Source: Synechococcus sp. HK01-R
GTDB lineage: Bacteria; Cyanobacteriota; Cyanobacteriia; PCC-6307; Cyanobiaceae
Assembly: GCF_014217855.1 (NCBI RefSeq)
Contig: NZ_CP059059.1
Coordinates: forward strand, 682,001 to 746,000
Direction: 5' to 3'
DNA: 64,000 nt
The notes beneath the pieces are model-generated. The model was not told the DNA's origin. It saw nothing but the letters and a program-made list of their open reading frames with translations, and did not search any database. The translations under genes and the position numbers were made by a program. How positions within the stretch are numbered: the first letter of the stretch is position 1; every line of letters starts with the position of its first letter. Below are positions 54,593 through 64,000 of this stretch, one piece after another.

Positions 54593-55597
54593 TCAGGGGC
54601 GCTGTTCCAGTTGTAGGGCGTCTGCACGCCAGTGGATCCTCCAGCCTGCGCTCAGATCGCGGCCAGCGGCGGGGCTGCCGGTCGCTGTCGCTTGGGCCAG
54701 CTCTTCCAGTTGGGAGGCGGTGAGCGGTGGCACCCCCCTGACCCGCAGCCAGTGGGCCAGCAGGGTGCGGCGGGTTTCGAGCGGGAGGCTGCCGAAACGG
54801 CGGCGGTCGAGAGATCCCTCCGTCACGCTCAGGTGCTCCAGGGCCAAAGCGTTCAGGCTCGCTTGGGTGTCCTGCAGTTGGGACATCCGCTCCGCCAGCT
54901 CCGCCAGTCGACCGCTGCAGCCCGGGTGCAATTGCTCCAGCACCGGCAGCACCTCGGCGCGAATGCGATTGCGGGCATAGGCCGGATCCCGGTTGCTGGG
55001 GTCGTCCCAGATCGGCAGCGCCAGCTCGCTGCAGACCCTGGCGGTGTCGGCGCGGCTGAAGTCCCGTAGGGGACGGATCAGCTGCAGATCGCTTCCCTCG
55101 AAAAGTCTTCGGCTGTGGCGTTGGCTGCCCAGCCCGGCAAGATCACTGCCGCGGGCCAGTTGCAGCAGCAGGGTTTCGGCTCGGTCACTGGCGGTGTGCG
55201 CGCTGATCACGATCTGGCAGGGGTGGTGGGGGTAGAGGCCGCTGAGCCGTTCGGCTTCGGCGGCGAGTGCGCCATAACGCCAAGCTCGGGCACCGGCTTC
55301 GCTGCGCTCAGGGTTCTCCAACGCGGCACGCCCTACAGCCAGATCCAGACCCTGAGCACTGCACCAGGTCTGCAGTTCCTGAGCGATTTGGCTGGATCCC
55401 GCATGCCAGCTGTGGTCGCCATGCCAGAGATGCAGCTGCCAGTGATGCAGAGGCTGCAGGCCCCGCAGGAGGGCCAGCAGGGCCATCGAGTCTTGGCCAC
55501 CGGAGAGGGCCAGCAGCAAACGGCTGCCCCGGGGGAGCATCGCCGGCTGTGCCAGGAGCCGGCGATGCAGGCGGTCGTGCCAGGGAGTCCAGCCCAT
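54593..55597 (-). CDS. tilS: tRNA(Ile)-lysidine synthase TilS
   Basis: Modifies C34 of the tRNA-Ile CAU anticodon to lysidine so that it reads AUA. The PP-loop ATP motif is LLLALSGGQDSMALLALL. HLWHGDHSWHAGS, ISAHTASDRAETLLLQLARG, and SNRDPAYARNRIRAEVLPVL are TilS-typical. The length is 334 residues, which fits short cyanobacterial forms. It is divergent from ycf23 and followed by the hypothetical gene at 54005. Confidence 0.94.
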   Translation of the reverse strand: MGWTPWHDRLHRRLLAQPAMLPRGSRLLLALSGGQDSMALLALLRGLQPLHHWQLHLWHGDHSWHAGSSQIAQELQTWCSAQGLDLAVGRAALENPERSEAGARAWRYGALAAEAERLSGLYPHHPCQIVISAHTASDRAETLLLQLARGSDLAGLGSQRHSRRLFEGSDLQLIRPLRDFSRADTARVCSELALPIWDDPSNRDPAYARNRIRAEVLPVLEQLHPGCSGRLAELAERMSQLQDTQASLNALALEHLSVTEGSLDRRRFGSLPLETRRTLLAHWLRVRGVPPLTASQLEELAQATATGSPAAGRDLSAGWRIHWRADALQLEQRP

Positions 55598-55647
55598 CGG
55601 GTGCGGCCTGCGTGCGGTGGGAGAATCAAGGCATTCGATTCCAAATC

Positions 55648-56421
55648 ATGACCCGCCTCAGCTCCCTGCCTGCTGCCCTGAGTGCGCGCCTTGCGCAGCG
55701 TTCGGCCCTGAAGGTGATCGCCGGTCTGATGAACTTTGATGCCGACTCCGTTGCCCGGGTGGCCCGCGCTGCTGGCTTGGGTGGTGCTGATCTGATCGAT
55801 GTGGCCTGCGATCCCGCGCTGGTGGCCCTGGCGATCCGCGAATCCGGTGGCGTGCCCGTGTGTGTGTCGTCGGTTGAGCCCGAGCTGTTTGTGGCAGCGG
55901 TGGCGGCCGGTGCGCAGATGGTAGAGATCGGCAACTTCGATGCCTTCTATCCCCAGGGCCGCATCTTCGGTGCGGCTGAGGTGCTGGAACTCACCCGCCA
56001 GACCAGGGCTCTGTTGCCGGAGGTGGTGCTGAGCGTGACCGTGCCCCACGTGCTGCCGATGGATCAGCAGGAGCAGCTCGCGGTGGATCTGGTGGAAGCC
56101 GGTGCCGACCTGATCCAGACCGAAGGCGGCACGAGCGCCAAGCCCTTCAGCGCCGGCAGCCTCGGCTTGATCGAGAAGGCCGCCCCCACGCTGGCGGCCG
56201 CCCACAGCATCAGCTCTGCTCTGCAACAGGCCGGTCTCGAGGCCCCTGTGCTCTGTGCTTCCGGCCTCTCGGCCGTGACTGTGCCGATGGCGATCGCTGC
56301 CGGTGCCGCGGGTGTGGGTGTGGGTTCGGCTGTGAACCGCCTCAACGATGAGCTGGCGATGGTGGCCGTGGTGCGTGGCCTGCGTGAGGCGCTCGGCAGC
56401 GCCATCATCACTCGGGTGTGA
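55648..56421 (+). CDS. ycf23: Ycf23/DUF561 family protein
   Basis: A 257-residue TIM-barrel-like protein starting MTRLSSLPAALSARLAQRSA, with LKVIAGLMNFDADSVARVA, VGVGSAVNRLNDELAMV and an EGGTSAKPFSAGSLGLIEKA loop. It corresponds to Ycf23 (DUF561), a protein of cyanobacteria and red algal plastids with unknown function. ATG 55648 is the first start in frame with the conserved region; the frame is open further upstream across tilS. Confidence 0.88.
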   Translation: MTRLSSLPAALSARLAQRSALKVIAGLMNFDADSVARVARAAGLGGADLIDVACDPALVALAIRESGGVPVCVSSVEPELFVAAVAAGAQMVEIGNFDAFYPQGRIFGAAEVLELTRQTRALLPEVVLSVTVPHVLPMDQQEQLAVDLVEAGADLIQTEGGTSAKPFSAGSLGLIEKAAPTLAAAHSISSALQQAGLEAPVLCASGLSAVTVPMAIAAGAAGVGVGSAVNRLNDELAMVAVVRGLREALGSAIITRV

Positions 56422-56483
56422 TCACTCAACTGGTCAGCTTGATGGGGTGTCTCTAGCGTTCGGTCAGCCATGCTCTGCCCGCG

Positions 56484-56872
56484 ATGAACACCCTCGGCTG
56501 GTTGCTCCAGTGGCCGATCCGTGCGCTGGTGTTGTTGCTGGTGGCGGCGCTGCCCCTTGGGGTGGAAATGGCCAACTTCGGTACGGCCCTCTGGGCGGCG
56601 ATCCTGATCGGCCTGCTCGGCACCTTGCTGATCGGGCCCCTCAAGCTGCTGTTGGGGCCCGCCTGGCCATCACTTCCCTGGGAGGGTTGATCTCGCCGGT
56701 GTCGTTTCTGTTCAACTGGCTGATCACCGTGATTCTGTTTGGCCTAGCGGCCTGGTTGATCACTGGTTTTCGTCTGAAGAACGGCCTGTTCAGCGCGATC
56801 CTTGGGGCGGTGGTGTACAGCCTGATCAGCGCCTTCGTGCTGCGGGCCCTGGGGCTTCAGGCCGCCAATTGA
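56484..56872 (+). pseudogene. Phage-holin-family-like membrane protein gene with a frameshift
   Basis: The first part (56484-56690) encodes MNTLGWLLQWPIRALVLLLV and a second hydrophobic stretch ending PLKLLLGPAW, then leaves the frame. The rest (from about 56668) continues in another frame with AITSLGGLISPVSFLFNWLI, FGLAAWLITGFRLKNGLF and AILGAVVYSLISAFVLRALG. A single missing base (probably one G in GCCTGGCCATC, 56661-56671) would join both into about 129 residues with four membrane helices, matching the small holin-like membrane family of cyanobacteria. It is either a true frameshift or a sequencing error. The 3' end overlaps mutS by 16 bp. Confidence 0.75.
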
Positions 56873-59586
56873 TCGAGCACCTGGCGGGCCCTTTGCACCA
56901 CGGGCTGGGGCACGCCGGCTAGCCGGGCGGCCTCGATGCCATAGCTGCGGCTGGCACCACCGGCCTGCACCCGATGCAGAAACACCAGGTCATCGCCGGT
57001 TTCTTCCACCAGCACCTGGAAGTTGGCCACATTCGCTCGCTCCGCCGCCAGGTTGTTGAGCTCGTGATAGTGGGTGGCAAACACCGTGCGCGCCTGCAGA
57101 TCCCCGGCCAGGTGTTCGCTCACGGCCCAGGCGATCGAGAGGCCATCGAAGGTGGCGGTGCCCCTGCCGATTTCATCGAGCAGCACCAGGGAGCGATCGC
57201 TGGCGTGATGCAGGATGTTGGCGGTTTCGGCCATTTCCACCATGAAGGTGGACTGGCCGGCGGCGAGATCGTCGACGGCACCCACGCGGGTGAAGATGCG
57301 ATCGGCGATGCCGACCACGGCTGCCTGGGCCGGCACCCAGCTGCCGGTCTGGGCCAGCAGCTGGATCAGGCCGATCTGTCGGAGATAGCAGCTCTTGCCG
57401 CTGGCATTCGGTCCGGTGAGCACCACCAGATCGGTGCCATCGCCCAGGTGCACGTCGTTGGCGGTGAAGTTGCGCTCCACCAGCAGCTGCTCCACCACGG
57501 GGTGCCGACCGGCGGTGATCTGCAGCTCGCGGCCATCGCTGATTGTTGGCGCGCACCAGCGGCTTGTGGCCGCCACCTCCGCGAGGCCACCCACCGCATC
57601 GAGGGCCGCCACGGCTCGGGCGGCCTGACGGATCGGAGCGGCCATGGCACCCACCTGCTCCCGTAGCTGGCAGAACAGCTCGTACTCCCGCTGGCAGGCG
57701 CGGGCCCGCAGCTGGAAGATCGTGCCTTCCCGCTGCTTGAGTTCGGGAGTGATGAAGCGCTCCTCATTGGCGAGGGTCTGACGCCGGATCCAGTGATCCG
57801 GAACGTCAGCGGCTTTGGCTTTGCTCACCGCCAGGAAATAGCCGAAGGTGCGGTGATACTGCAGGCGCAGATTGGCGTTGCCGCTGGATTGGCGCTCGAG
57901 ACGCTCTTGTTCCGCCAGCCAAGCGTCTTGATCATCGAGCTGGTTGCGCAGCCCATCGAGCAGGGGATCGACGCCGTCGTGGATCAGGCCGCCTTCGCTG
58001 AGCGACAGGGGTGGGGTCTCGATCAGGGCATGGCGTACCGCTTGAGCCAGCTCCGCTAAGGAAGGATCCGGGGTGCAGAGATTCCGCAGCCACTCGGGGT
58101 GCCGATCGTTGAGTTCACCGTTGAGCCGCGCGGCCAGCTGGGGCAGCCGCTCAAGCCCATCGGCAATCGCCACCAGATCACGGGCGCCTGCATGGCCGGC
58201 ACCGGCCCGGCCGGCGAGCCGCTCCAGGTCGCCCATCGGTCGCAGCAGCCGGCGCAGGGCCTGGCGCAGGTTGCGCTGCTCCACCAGCAGTGTCACCACA
58301 GCCTGGCGTTGCTGGATGGCGATGAGGTTCATCAACGGCGCTTCGATCCAGCGGCGCAGGCAGCGCCCACCCATGGCCGTGTGGGTGCGATCGACGGCCC
58401 AGAGCAGGGAGCCCTGCAGCTGTCCATCCCGCTGGGTGGCGGTGAGCTCCAGGTTGCGTCGGGTCTGGGCGTCGAGCATCAGGGCTTCACCGCTGTGCAC
58501 GATGGCGGGCACCTCAAGGGGCACGCTCAGGTCGTCCTCCAGGGGCTGGGTGTCGCGCAGGTAGCGCAGCAGTCCGCCGACGGCTCGCAGGGCCAGGGGC
58601 AGATCCCCCAGGCCGAGGCCATCCAGACTGGCCAGGCGGTAGTGATCCAGCAGGGTCTGCTCCGCCTGCGGACGGCTGAAGGGGGTGGTGGCCATCGGCG
58701 TCAGCCGCAGGCGCTGGGGGCACCATGAGGGGCTGGCGTCGTCGTCTGCTGATGGGGCCCAGAGCAGCTCAGCAGCCTCCAGTTGGCTCAGCCGTTGGTG
58801 CAGGCCAGCACTACCGGTTTGCTCCATCACCTGCACCTCACCGGTGCTCACATCGGCGTGGGCCAGACCCCAGCGGAACGGTTGCTTGCCCTTGGCTGGC
58901 TCCACAACCACGGCCGCCAGCCAGTTGTTGCGGCGGGCCTGGAGCATGCCCTCCTCGAGCACGGTGCCCGGGGTGAGCACACGGGTGATGTCGCGTTTGA
59001 GCAGAGCGCCTTTGGCGGGGGTGGTCTCCAGCTGGTCGCAGAGGGCTACGGAGTAGCCGCGGCGAATCAACTCGGAGCAGTAGCGCTCCGCGGCGTGATG
59101 GGGAATGCCGGCCATGGGCACACGGCCAATCGCTTTGCCGCCCTCCTTGCCGGTGAGGGTGAGTTCGAGCACCCGCGAGAGTTCAACTGCATCGTCGAAA
59201 AAGCACTCAAAGAAATCTCCGAGCCGGTAGAGCAGTACGCGCTCGGGGTGGGCGGCCTTGAGCTCCACGTAGTGGCGCAGCATCGGTGTGAGCTGCAGGG
59301 GGTCCACCTGGCTGTGGTGGGCCCAGGCCGGTTCGTCGCTGATTGCGTCGCTCTCAGGCTGGCTCGTGGTGCTGACTGCTTCAGGGTCGAGTTCGGCGCT
59401 TCGTTCGCGGCGCTGGCGCGGCCGTTGGCTGGCATCAGCGCTCAGGCTGGCATCACTGAGGTCTGCGGTCGCTGAAGCGTCCTGGCTGGCGCCCGCTCGC
59501 TGCTGGGGTTGCTCGGCTGGCTCAGGCGCTCCAAACAGATTGCCTTGCAGAGCCTGTTCTGGAGGTTGGGCGGCGGACCGTGGCAT
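56857..59586 (-). CDS. mutS: DNA mismatch repair protein MutS
   Basis: Recognises mismatches as a dimer with ATPase. The mismatch-binding domain has [11 protein letters not shown] (the Phe-x-Glu region). The ATPase shows [31 protein letters not shown] and [19 protein letters not shown], with ATHYHEL. At 909 residues from ATG 59586 it has an N-terminal extension of about 110 residues, Ser/Gln-rich, that contains QGNLFG near residue 14. The longer frame to 59655 overlaps uvrB's upstream region and was not used. Confidence 0.94.
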   Translation of the reverse strand: MPRSAAQPPEQALQGNLFGAPEPAEQPQQRAGASQDASATADLSDASLSADASQRPRQRRERSAELDPEAVSTTSQPESDAISDEPAWAHHSQVDPLQLTPMLRHYVELKAAHPERVLLYRLGDFFECFFDDAVELSRVLELTLTGKEGGKAIGRVPMAGIPHHAAERYCSELIRRGYSVALCDQLETTPAKGALLKRDITRVLTPGTVLEEGMLQARRNNWLAAVVVEPAKGKQPFRWGLAHADVSTGEVQVMEQTGSAGLHQRLSQLEAAELLWAPSADDDASPSWCPQRLRLTPMATTPFSRPQAEQTLLDHYRLASLDGLGLGDLPLALRAVGGLLRYLRDTQPLEDDLSVPLEVPAIVHSGEALMLDAQTRRNLELTATQRDGQLQGSLLWAVDRTHTAMGGRCLRRWIEAPLMNLIAIQQRQAVVTLLVEQRNLRQALRRLLRPMGDLERLAGRAGAGHAGARDLVAIADGLERLPQLAARLNGELNDRHPEWLRNLCTPDPSLAELAQAVRHALIETPPLSLSEGGLIHDGVDPLLDGLRNQLDDQDAWLAEQERLERQSSGNANLRLQYHRTFGYFLAVSKAKAADVPDHWIRRQTLANEERFITPELKQREGTIFQLRARACQREYELFCQLREQVGAMAAPIRQAARAVAALDAVGGLAEVAATSRWCAPTISDGRELQITAGRHPVVEQLLVERNFTANDVHLGDGTDLVVLTGPNASGKSCYLRQIGLIQLLAQTGSWVPAQAAVVGIADRIFTRVGAVDDLAAGQSTFMVEMAETANILHHASDRSLVLLDEIGRGTATFDGLSIAWAVSEHLAGDLQARTVFATHYHELNNLAAERANVANFQVLVEETGDDLVFLHRVQAGGASRSYGIEAARLAGVPQPVVQRARQVLDQLAA

Positions 59587-59706
59587 GGAGGCGAGTCCGG
59601 CGTGAGCAACGACGGGATCGTACCGATCCCGCCCTGGCTGCTTCCAGGTTTTCACTGTTCTCCCATCCCCCGTAACCTGAACGACCGGCCGTTGGCACCC
59701 GACGTC

Positions 59707-61743
59707 ATGCCCGCCTACGAGCTCTCGGCGCCCTATTCACCCAAGGGTGATCAACCGACGGCGATCAAGCAGTTGGTGCAAGGGGTCAACGGTGGTGAGC
59801 GCTTTCAGACCCTGCTCGGGGCCACGGGCACGGGTAAGACGTTCACGATGGCGAATGTGATCGCCCAGACCGGCCGGCCGGCGCTGGTGCTCGCCCACAA
59901 CAAGACGCTGGCGGCCCAGCTGTGCAACGAGCTGAGGGAGTTCTTCCCCCACAACGCCGTCGAATACTTCATCTCCTATTACGACTACTACCAGCCGGAG
60001 GCCTACGTCCCGGTCAGCGACACCTACATCGCCAAGACGGCGTCGATCAATGAGGAGATCGACATGCTGCGCCACTCGGCCACCCGTTCGCTGTTCGAGC
60101 GTCGCGACGTGATCGTGGTCGCCTCGATCAGCTGCATCTACGGCCTGGGCATCCCAAGCGAATATCTCAAGGCGGCGGTGAAGTTTGAGGTGGGCGACAC
60201 CTTGAACATCCGCAGCCAGCTGCGGGAACTGGTCAACAACCAATACAGCCGCAACGACACGGAGATCGCCCGCGGGCGCTTTCGGATCAAAGGTGATGTG
60301 CTTGAGATTGGCCCCGCCTACGAAGACCGGCTGGTGCGAATCGAGCTGTTCGGTGATGACGTGGAGGCGATCCGCTACGTGGATCCCATCACTGGCGAGA
60401 TCCTCCAGAGCCTGGAGTCGATCAACATCTACCCCGCCAAGCACTTCGTTACCCCTAAGGACCGACTGGACACAGCGATCAAGGCGATCCGCACGGAGTT
60501 GCGTGATCGTTTGGATGTGCTCAACACGGAAGGCAAGTTGCTCGAGGCGCAAAGGCTCGAGCAACGCACCACCTACGACCTGGAGATGCTCCAGCAGGTG
60601 GGCTACTGCAATGGGGTGGAGAACTACGCCCGCCACCTGGCCGGCCGCGAGGAGGGCACCCCGCCGGAGTGCCTGATCGATTACTTCCCTGACGACTGGC
60701 TGTTGATCGTGGATGAGAGCCACGTGACCTGCTCGCAGCTGCAGGCGATGTACAACGGCGACCAGGCGCGTAAGAAGGTGCTGATCGAGCACGGATTCCG
60801 TTTACCCAGCGCGGCGGACAACCGCCCGCTCAAGGGGGAGGAGTTCTGGACGAAGGCGCGTCAGACCGTGTTTGTGAGCGCCACGCCGGGGGACTGGGAG
60901 CTGAAGGTGAGCGATGGTCAGGTGGCTCAACAGGTGATCCGGCCCACGGGGGTGCTGGATCCAATCGTGGAGGTGCGGCCGACGACGGGCCAGGTGGATG
61001 ACTTGCTCGGCGAGATCCGCAGCCGGGCGGCCAAGCAACAGCGGGTGCTGGTGACCACCCTCACCAAGCGGATGGCGGAGGACCTCACGGATTATTTGGC
61101 CGAAAACGAGGTGCGGGTGCGTTACCTGCACTCGGAGATCCACTCGATCGAGCGGATCGAGATCATTCAGGATCTGCGCCTTGGTGAATACGACGTGTTG
61201 GTGGGGGTGAACCTGCTGCGGGAAGGCCTGGACCTGCCGGAGGTGTCGCTGGTTGCGATCCTCGATGCCGATAAGGAGGGTTTCCTGCGGGCGGAGCGCT
61301 CACTGATCCAGACGATTGGCCGCGCGGCTCGGCATGTGGAGGGGGTGGCGCTGCTCTATGCCGACAACATGACCGACTCGATGGCCAAGGCGATCGAGGA
61401 AACCGAGCGCCGCCGCAAGATCCAGCACGCTTACAACGAGAAGCACGGGATCGTGCCGACGGCGGCGGGCAAGAAGGCGAGCAATTCGATCCTCAGCTTC
61501 CTGGAGCTGTCCCGCAAACTCAAGACCGATGGTCCCGATGCGGATCTGGTGCAGGTGGCCGGGAAGGCGGTGAAGGCTCTGGAGGATGACACCGACGGCA
61601 TGGCCCTCGATGCCCTGCCGGAGCTGATTGAGCAGCTCGAAGCGAAGATGAAGGAGGCGGCCAAGAAGCTCGACTTCGAGGAGGCGGCGAACCTCCGGGA
61701 TCGGATCAAGCAGCTGCGTCAGAAGCTGGTGGGGAGCGGTTGA
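59707..61743 (+). CDS. uvrB: Excinuclease ABC subunit UvrB
   Basis: Damage-verifying helicase-like subunit of nucleotide excision repair. It starts with [21 protein letters not shown] residues ([19 protein letters not shown]) and has [10 protein letters not shown], the beta-hairpin [18 protein letters not shown] and the C-terminal UVR motif ([19 protein letters not shown]). The length of 678 residues is normal. ATG 59707 begins the family-like N-terminus; the frame is open upstream over mutS's start. It ends 15 bp before the convergent lysC. Confidence 0.97.
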   Translation: MPAYELSAPYSPKGDQPTAIKQLVQGVNGGERFQTLLGATGTGKTFTMANVIAQTGRPALVLAHNKTLAAQLCNELREFFPHNAVEYFISYYDYYQPEAYVPVSDTYIAKTASINEEIDMLRHSATRSLFERRDVIVVASISCIYGLGIPSEYLKAAVKFEVGDTLNIRSQLRELVNNQYSRNDTEIARGRFRIKGDVLEIGPAYEDRLVRIELFGDDVEAIRYVDPITGEILQSLESINIYPAKHFVTPKDRLDTAIKAIRTELRDRLDVLNTEGKLLEAQRLEQRTTYDLEMLQQVGYCNGVENYARHLAGREEGTPPECLIDYFPDDWLLIVDESHVTCSQLQAMYNGDQARKKVLIEHGFRLPSAADNRPLKGEEFWTKARQTVFVSATPGDWELKVSDGQVAQQVIRPTGVLDPIVEVRPTTGQVDDLLGEIRSRAAKQQRVLVTTLTKRMAEDLTDYLAENEVRVRYLHSEIHSIERIEIIQDLRLGEYDVLVGVNLLREGLDLPEVSLVAILDADKEGFLRAERSLIQTIGRAARHVEGVALLYADNMTDSMAKAIEETERRRKIQHAYNEKHGIVPTAAGKKASNSILSFLELSRKLKTDGPDADLVQVAGKAVKALEDDTDGMALDALPELIEQLEAKMKEAAKKLDFEEAANLRDRIKQLRQKLVGSG

Positions 61744-61758
61744 AGCGCCGCTCAGTCG

Positions 61759-63561
61759 TCAACCCCCCAGCGGTGATTCGGTGCCCTGTGCTTCATGGCG
61801 CAGGCTGCCGCCGAGCCCGAAGCCGGCGTGCACGGCCTGCAGGGCGGCAATCCCATCGGCTTCCGCCACCACGCAGCTGGTGCGGATCTCACTGGTGGCG
61901 ATCAGTTCGATGTTGAGGCCGGCATCCGCCAGGTAGCGGAACATGCGGCCGGCGGTCCCGGCGGTGGCGGGCATGCCAGCACCCACGGCGCTCACCCGGG
62001 CGATGGCTGGTCCGTCTTCCAGTAAGGCTCCAGGCCACTGGGCCAGCAGGGCACTGAGGGCCTGGTCGGCGGCGATTCGGTCCTCGCGTTTGAGCGTGAA
62101 GCTGATGTCGCGGCTGCCATCGCTGTGCTGCCGCTCCGACTGCACAATCGCATCGATGCTGATGCCGGCATCGGCCAGGGCCGAGCAGAGGGTTGCAGCC
62201 GTGCCGGGCCGGTCTGGGACGTGGCGCACGCTCACCTGCGCCTGATCGCGGTCAAGGGCGACACCGCGCACCTCCGGCTCTCCGGCGCCGGTGGCGGGGG
62301 GGTTGATCTGTAGCTGCTGCTCGGCCAGTTCGAACGCCTCGCTCACGGCCCGCAGCGCTTTGCCGCCGAGGGAGGCATCGATGACGCAGCTCACCTTCAC
62401 CTCGCTGGTGGCGATCAGGCGCAGGTTGATCCCCACTCGCGAGAGGGTGTCGAAGAGACCGGCGGCGATGCCGGGGCGACCCATGATCCCGGCGCCGCTG
62501 ATGCTCAGTTTGCTCATGCCGCCCTCGGCCACCAGCTGGCCGCCCATGGAGTCCACCAGCTCAGTGCAGATCCGGCGGGCCTTGTCTAGATCCGCTTCCG
62601 CCACGGTGAAGGTGATGTCGTTGCTGTTGCCTTCGTGGGTGGCCTGGATGATCAGGTCCACATTCACGCCGCCGGCTGAGAGGGCTTCGAACAGGCGGGC
62701 GGCCACTCCGGGTTGGTCGGGCACATGGGAGAGGGCGAGCACGGCCTGCTGTTCCAGCAGTTCGGCTCCATCCACGGGCCGGCCCAGTTCCAGGCCCTCG
62801 CGGCCGATCGGGCGGGCGCTGCGGCTCGTGAGGGTGGTGCCGGGCGCATCGCTCCAGCTAGAGCGCACCACCAGGGTGACGCCGTAGTTGCGGGCGATCT
62901 CCACGGCGCGGGGGTGAAGCACGGCGGCGCCGAGGCTGGCGAGCTCGAGCATCTCGTCGCAGCTCACCTGCCCCATCAGCTGGGCATCGGCCACCTTGCG
63001 CGGATCAGTGGTGAGCACGCCAGGCACATCGGTATAGATCTCGCAGGCATCGGCGCCGAGTGCTGCGGCGAGAGCCACGGCGGAGGTGTCGGAGCCACCG
63101 CGGCCAAGGGTGGTGATTTCAGCGGCGCCGCCACTGCTCTGGCTGGTGCCCTGAAAACCGGCCACCACCACCACCTGGCCTTCGCCAAGACGACTGCGGA
63201 GGCGCTCGGTGCGCACCTCGAGGATGCGGGCGCGGCCATGGGCAGATTCGGTCACGATGCCCACCTGGGCGCCGGTCATTGAGATGGCGGCAATGCCGAG
63301 CTCATGGAGGGCCATCGAGAGCAGGGCAATCGATACCTGCTCACCGGTGGCCAGCAGCATGTCCATCTCCCGCTGGGGCGGGTTGCTGCTGATGGCGCGG
63401 GCCTTCGCGGTGAGTTCGTCGGTGGTGTGACCCATGGCCGACACCACGATCACCAGGTCATGGCCCTCTTCCTTACAGGCGGCGATGCGCCTGGCTACGG
63501 CCTGGATGCGCTCCACGCTGCCGACGGAGGTGCCGCCGAACTTCTGCACCAGCAGGGCCAT
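61759..63561 (-). CDS. lysC: Aspartate kinase (four ACT domains)
   Basis: First step of the aspartate family. The catalytic domain starts MALLVQKFGGTSVGSVERIQ, with GRGGSDTSAVALAAALGADA. The regulatory part is doubled: two ACT pairs (for example PDQPGVAARLFEALSAGGVN, SGAGIMGRPGIAAGLFDTLS, then PDRPGTAATLCSALADAGIS, SAVGAGMPATAGTAGRMF). At 600 residues it matches the long cyanobacterial form with four ACT domains. It is downstream of holA on the minus strand; asd and dapA of the same pathway are at 42977-44925. Confidence 0.95.
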   Translation of the reverse strand: MALLVQKFGGTSVGSVERIQAVARRIAACKEEGHDLVIVVSAMGHTTDELTAKARAISSNPPQREMDMLLATGEQVSIALLSMALHELGIAAISMTGAQVGIVTESAHGRARILEVRTERLRSRLGEGQVVVVAGFQGTSQSSGGAAEITTLGRGGSDTSAVALAAALGADACEIYTDVPGVLTTDPRKVADAQLMGQVSCDEMLELASLGAAVLHPRAVEIARNYGVTLVVRSSWSDAPGTTLTSRSARPIGREGLELGRPVDGAELLEQQAVLALSHVPDQPGVAARLFEALSAGGVNVDLIIQATHEGNSNDITFTVAEADLDKARRICTELVDSMGGQLVAEGGMSKLSISGAGIMGRPGIAAGLFDTLSRVGINLRLIATSEVKVSCVIDASLGGKALRAVSEAFELAEQQLQINPPATGAGEPEVRGVALDRDQAQVSVRHVPDRPGTAATLCSALADAGISIDAIVQSERQHSDGSRDISFTLKREDRIAADQALSALLAQWPGALLEDGPAIARVSAVGAGMPATAGTAGRMFRYLADAGLNIELIATSEIRTSCVVAEADGIAALQAVHAGFGLGGSLRHEAQGTESPLGG

Positions 63562-63600
63562 CCATGCCGCTTCATACCGGAGGCGATTGTCTCACTGGGT

Positions 63601-63650
63601 CAACCCAACAGGTCTGTTCAACCCAACAGCCTTGTTTAACCCAACAGCCC
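63601..63650. repeat. 18-bp tandem repeats between holA and lysC
   Basis: The units CAACCCAACAGGTCTGTT, CAACCCAACAGCCTTGTT and TAACCCAACAGCCC (partial) are consecutive. On the minus strand each reads CTGTTGGGTT followed by A or G, so the end of holA including its stop codon region has been copied in tandem. The repeats start 75 bp after the holA 3' region's last coding bases and end before the lysC start. Confidence 0.85.
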
Positions 63651-64000
63651 GTCGCGGAAGGCATCGCCGGGCTGGGCACCGCGCTTGAGCGCTGCTTCCA
63701 CATCCAGGAGCCGGCCCAGCAGCTTCAGGCAGCGGGTGGGAGGCCGGCCTTTGAGTTGCTTGCGCATCACATAGATGCGCTTGGGGTTGCCGATGCCGGC
63801 GGCCTTGGCGATCACGTTGGCGTCCCGTTCTCCCTGTTGCTCCAGCAGGCTCACCCAGAGCCAGCCGCGGATCTGCCCGGTGAGGGTGGCGACGATGCGC
63901 AGGGCTGGTTCGCCCGCTTCGATCAGGCCATCGAGGCGGCTGATCGCATCGCCCACATGGCCCTCCAGCAGCGCATCCCCCACTTGCAGGGCATTGCTGG
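63636..64000 (-). CDS. holA: DNA polymerase III subunit delta (partial, N-terminus beyond right edge)
   Basis: About 120 C-terminal residues are visible (for example SRLDGLIEAGEPALRIVATL, GIGNPKRIYVMRKQLKGRPP, LKLLGRLLDVEAALKRGAQP). These fit the helical C-terminal domain of the clamp-loader delta subunit HolA. The frame stays open to the window edge at 64000. Its stop codon lies inside the 18-bp tandem repeats. The identification rests on the C-terminal domain only, and the catalytic-like part is not visible. Confidence 0.8.
   Translation of the reverse strand, partial: SNALQVGDALLEGHVGDAISRLDGLIEAGEPALRIVATLTGQIRGWLWVSLLEQQGERDANVIAKAAGIGNPKRIYVMRKQLKGRPPTRCLKLLGRLLDVEAALKRGAQPGDAFRDGLLG

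Noticed and set aside
63601-63650. Short repeats as a CRISPR array
   Set aside because: Units are directly adjacent without spacers, and no cas genes are in the window.

Overview
The window looks like a chromosomal segment of a marine picocyanobacterium of the Synechococcus/Cyanobium lineage. It is GC-rich and gene-dense. It carries cyanobacterial signature genes: sulfolipid synthesis sqdB-sqdX, an NADP-type gap2-like GAPDH, ycf23 (DUF561), a Ycf37-like TPR protein, an Ssl1498-family light-harvesting-like miniprotein, a CYP38/TLP40-like luminal cyclophilin, and several tiny proteins typical of picocyanobacteria. The species call is inference; no rRNA is present.

Layout. 1-3765 (minus): type IV pilus genes pilB, pilT and pilC (pilC cut by the left edge). 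3880-6955 (plus): grpE, dnaJ, a TusA-like protein, rsgA. 6930-9669 (minus): ybaB, murB, murC. 9873-16319: gap2 with a terminator, thiL, a luminal cyclophilin, efp, accB, pdxA, a small membrane protein and an SDR-type epimerase. 16351-21323: a small exported protein, an HNH nuclease divergent from a HARP-like SNF2 helicase, small secreted and membrane proteins, and tRNA-Gly(CCC). 21367-32995: a class-V aminotransferase, cbiD, guaA, ftsI, sqdX, sqdB, thiG and small cyanobacterial proteins. 33022-36600: rplT, rpmI, a SpoIID-like protein, a family-2 glycosyltransferase. 36604-42812 (minus): tig-clpP-clpX-(LRAT-like)-dnaX. 42977-47059 (plus): asd-dapA-rnj. 47074-54004: an accessory block. 54005-64000: tilS, ycf23, a frameshifted holin-like gene, mutS, uvrB, lysC and the edge of holA.

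The most interesting region is the accessory block at 47074-54004, between rnj and the tilS operon. It holds a tight minus-strand operon of a PpiC-type prolyl isomerase without a visible export signal, a type I secretion ABC transporter (cNMP-binding domain, inactive C39-like domain, ABC core) and an HlyD-type adaptor. Next to it, two convergent genes are visibly decaying. One is a sulfotransferase gene with a (GTGCAT)6 array and an exact 11-bp tandem duplication that breaks its frame. The other is a 134-residue head of a beta-propeller exoprotein that may be a lost secretion substrate. Both stop within about 100 bp of each other, which suggests a deletion scar.

A second point of interest is the HNH nuclease beside a HARP-like SNF2 helicase, which recalls eukaryotic ZRANB3/SMARCAL1. 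Short tandem duplications (6, 11, 15, 16 and 18 bp) recur across the window and suggest replication slippage. No insertion sequence, prophage, CRISPR array or rRNA was found, and no gene-free stretch exceeds 300 bp.
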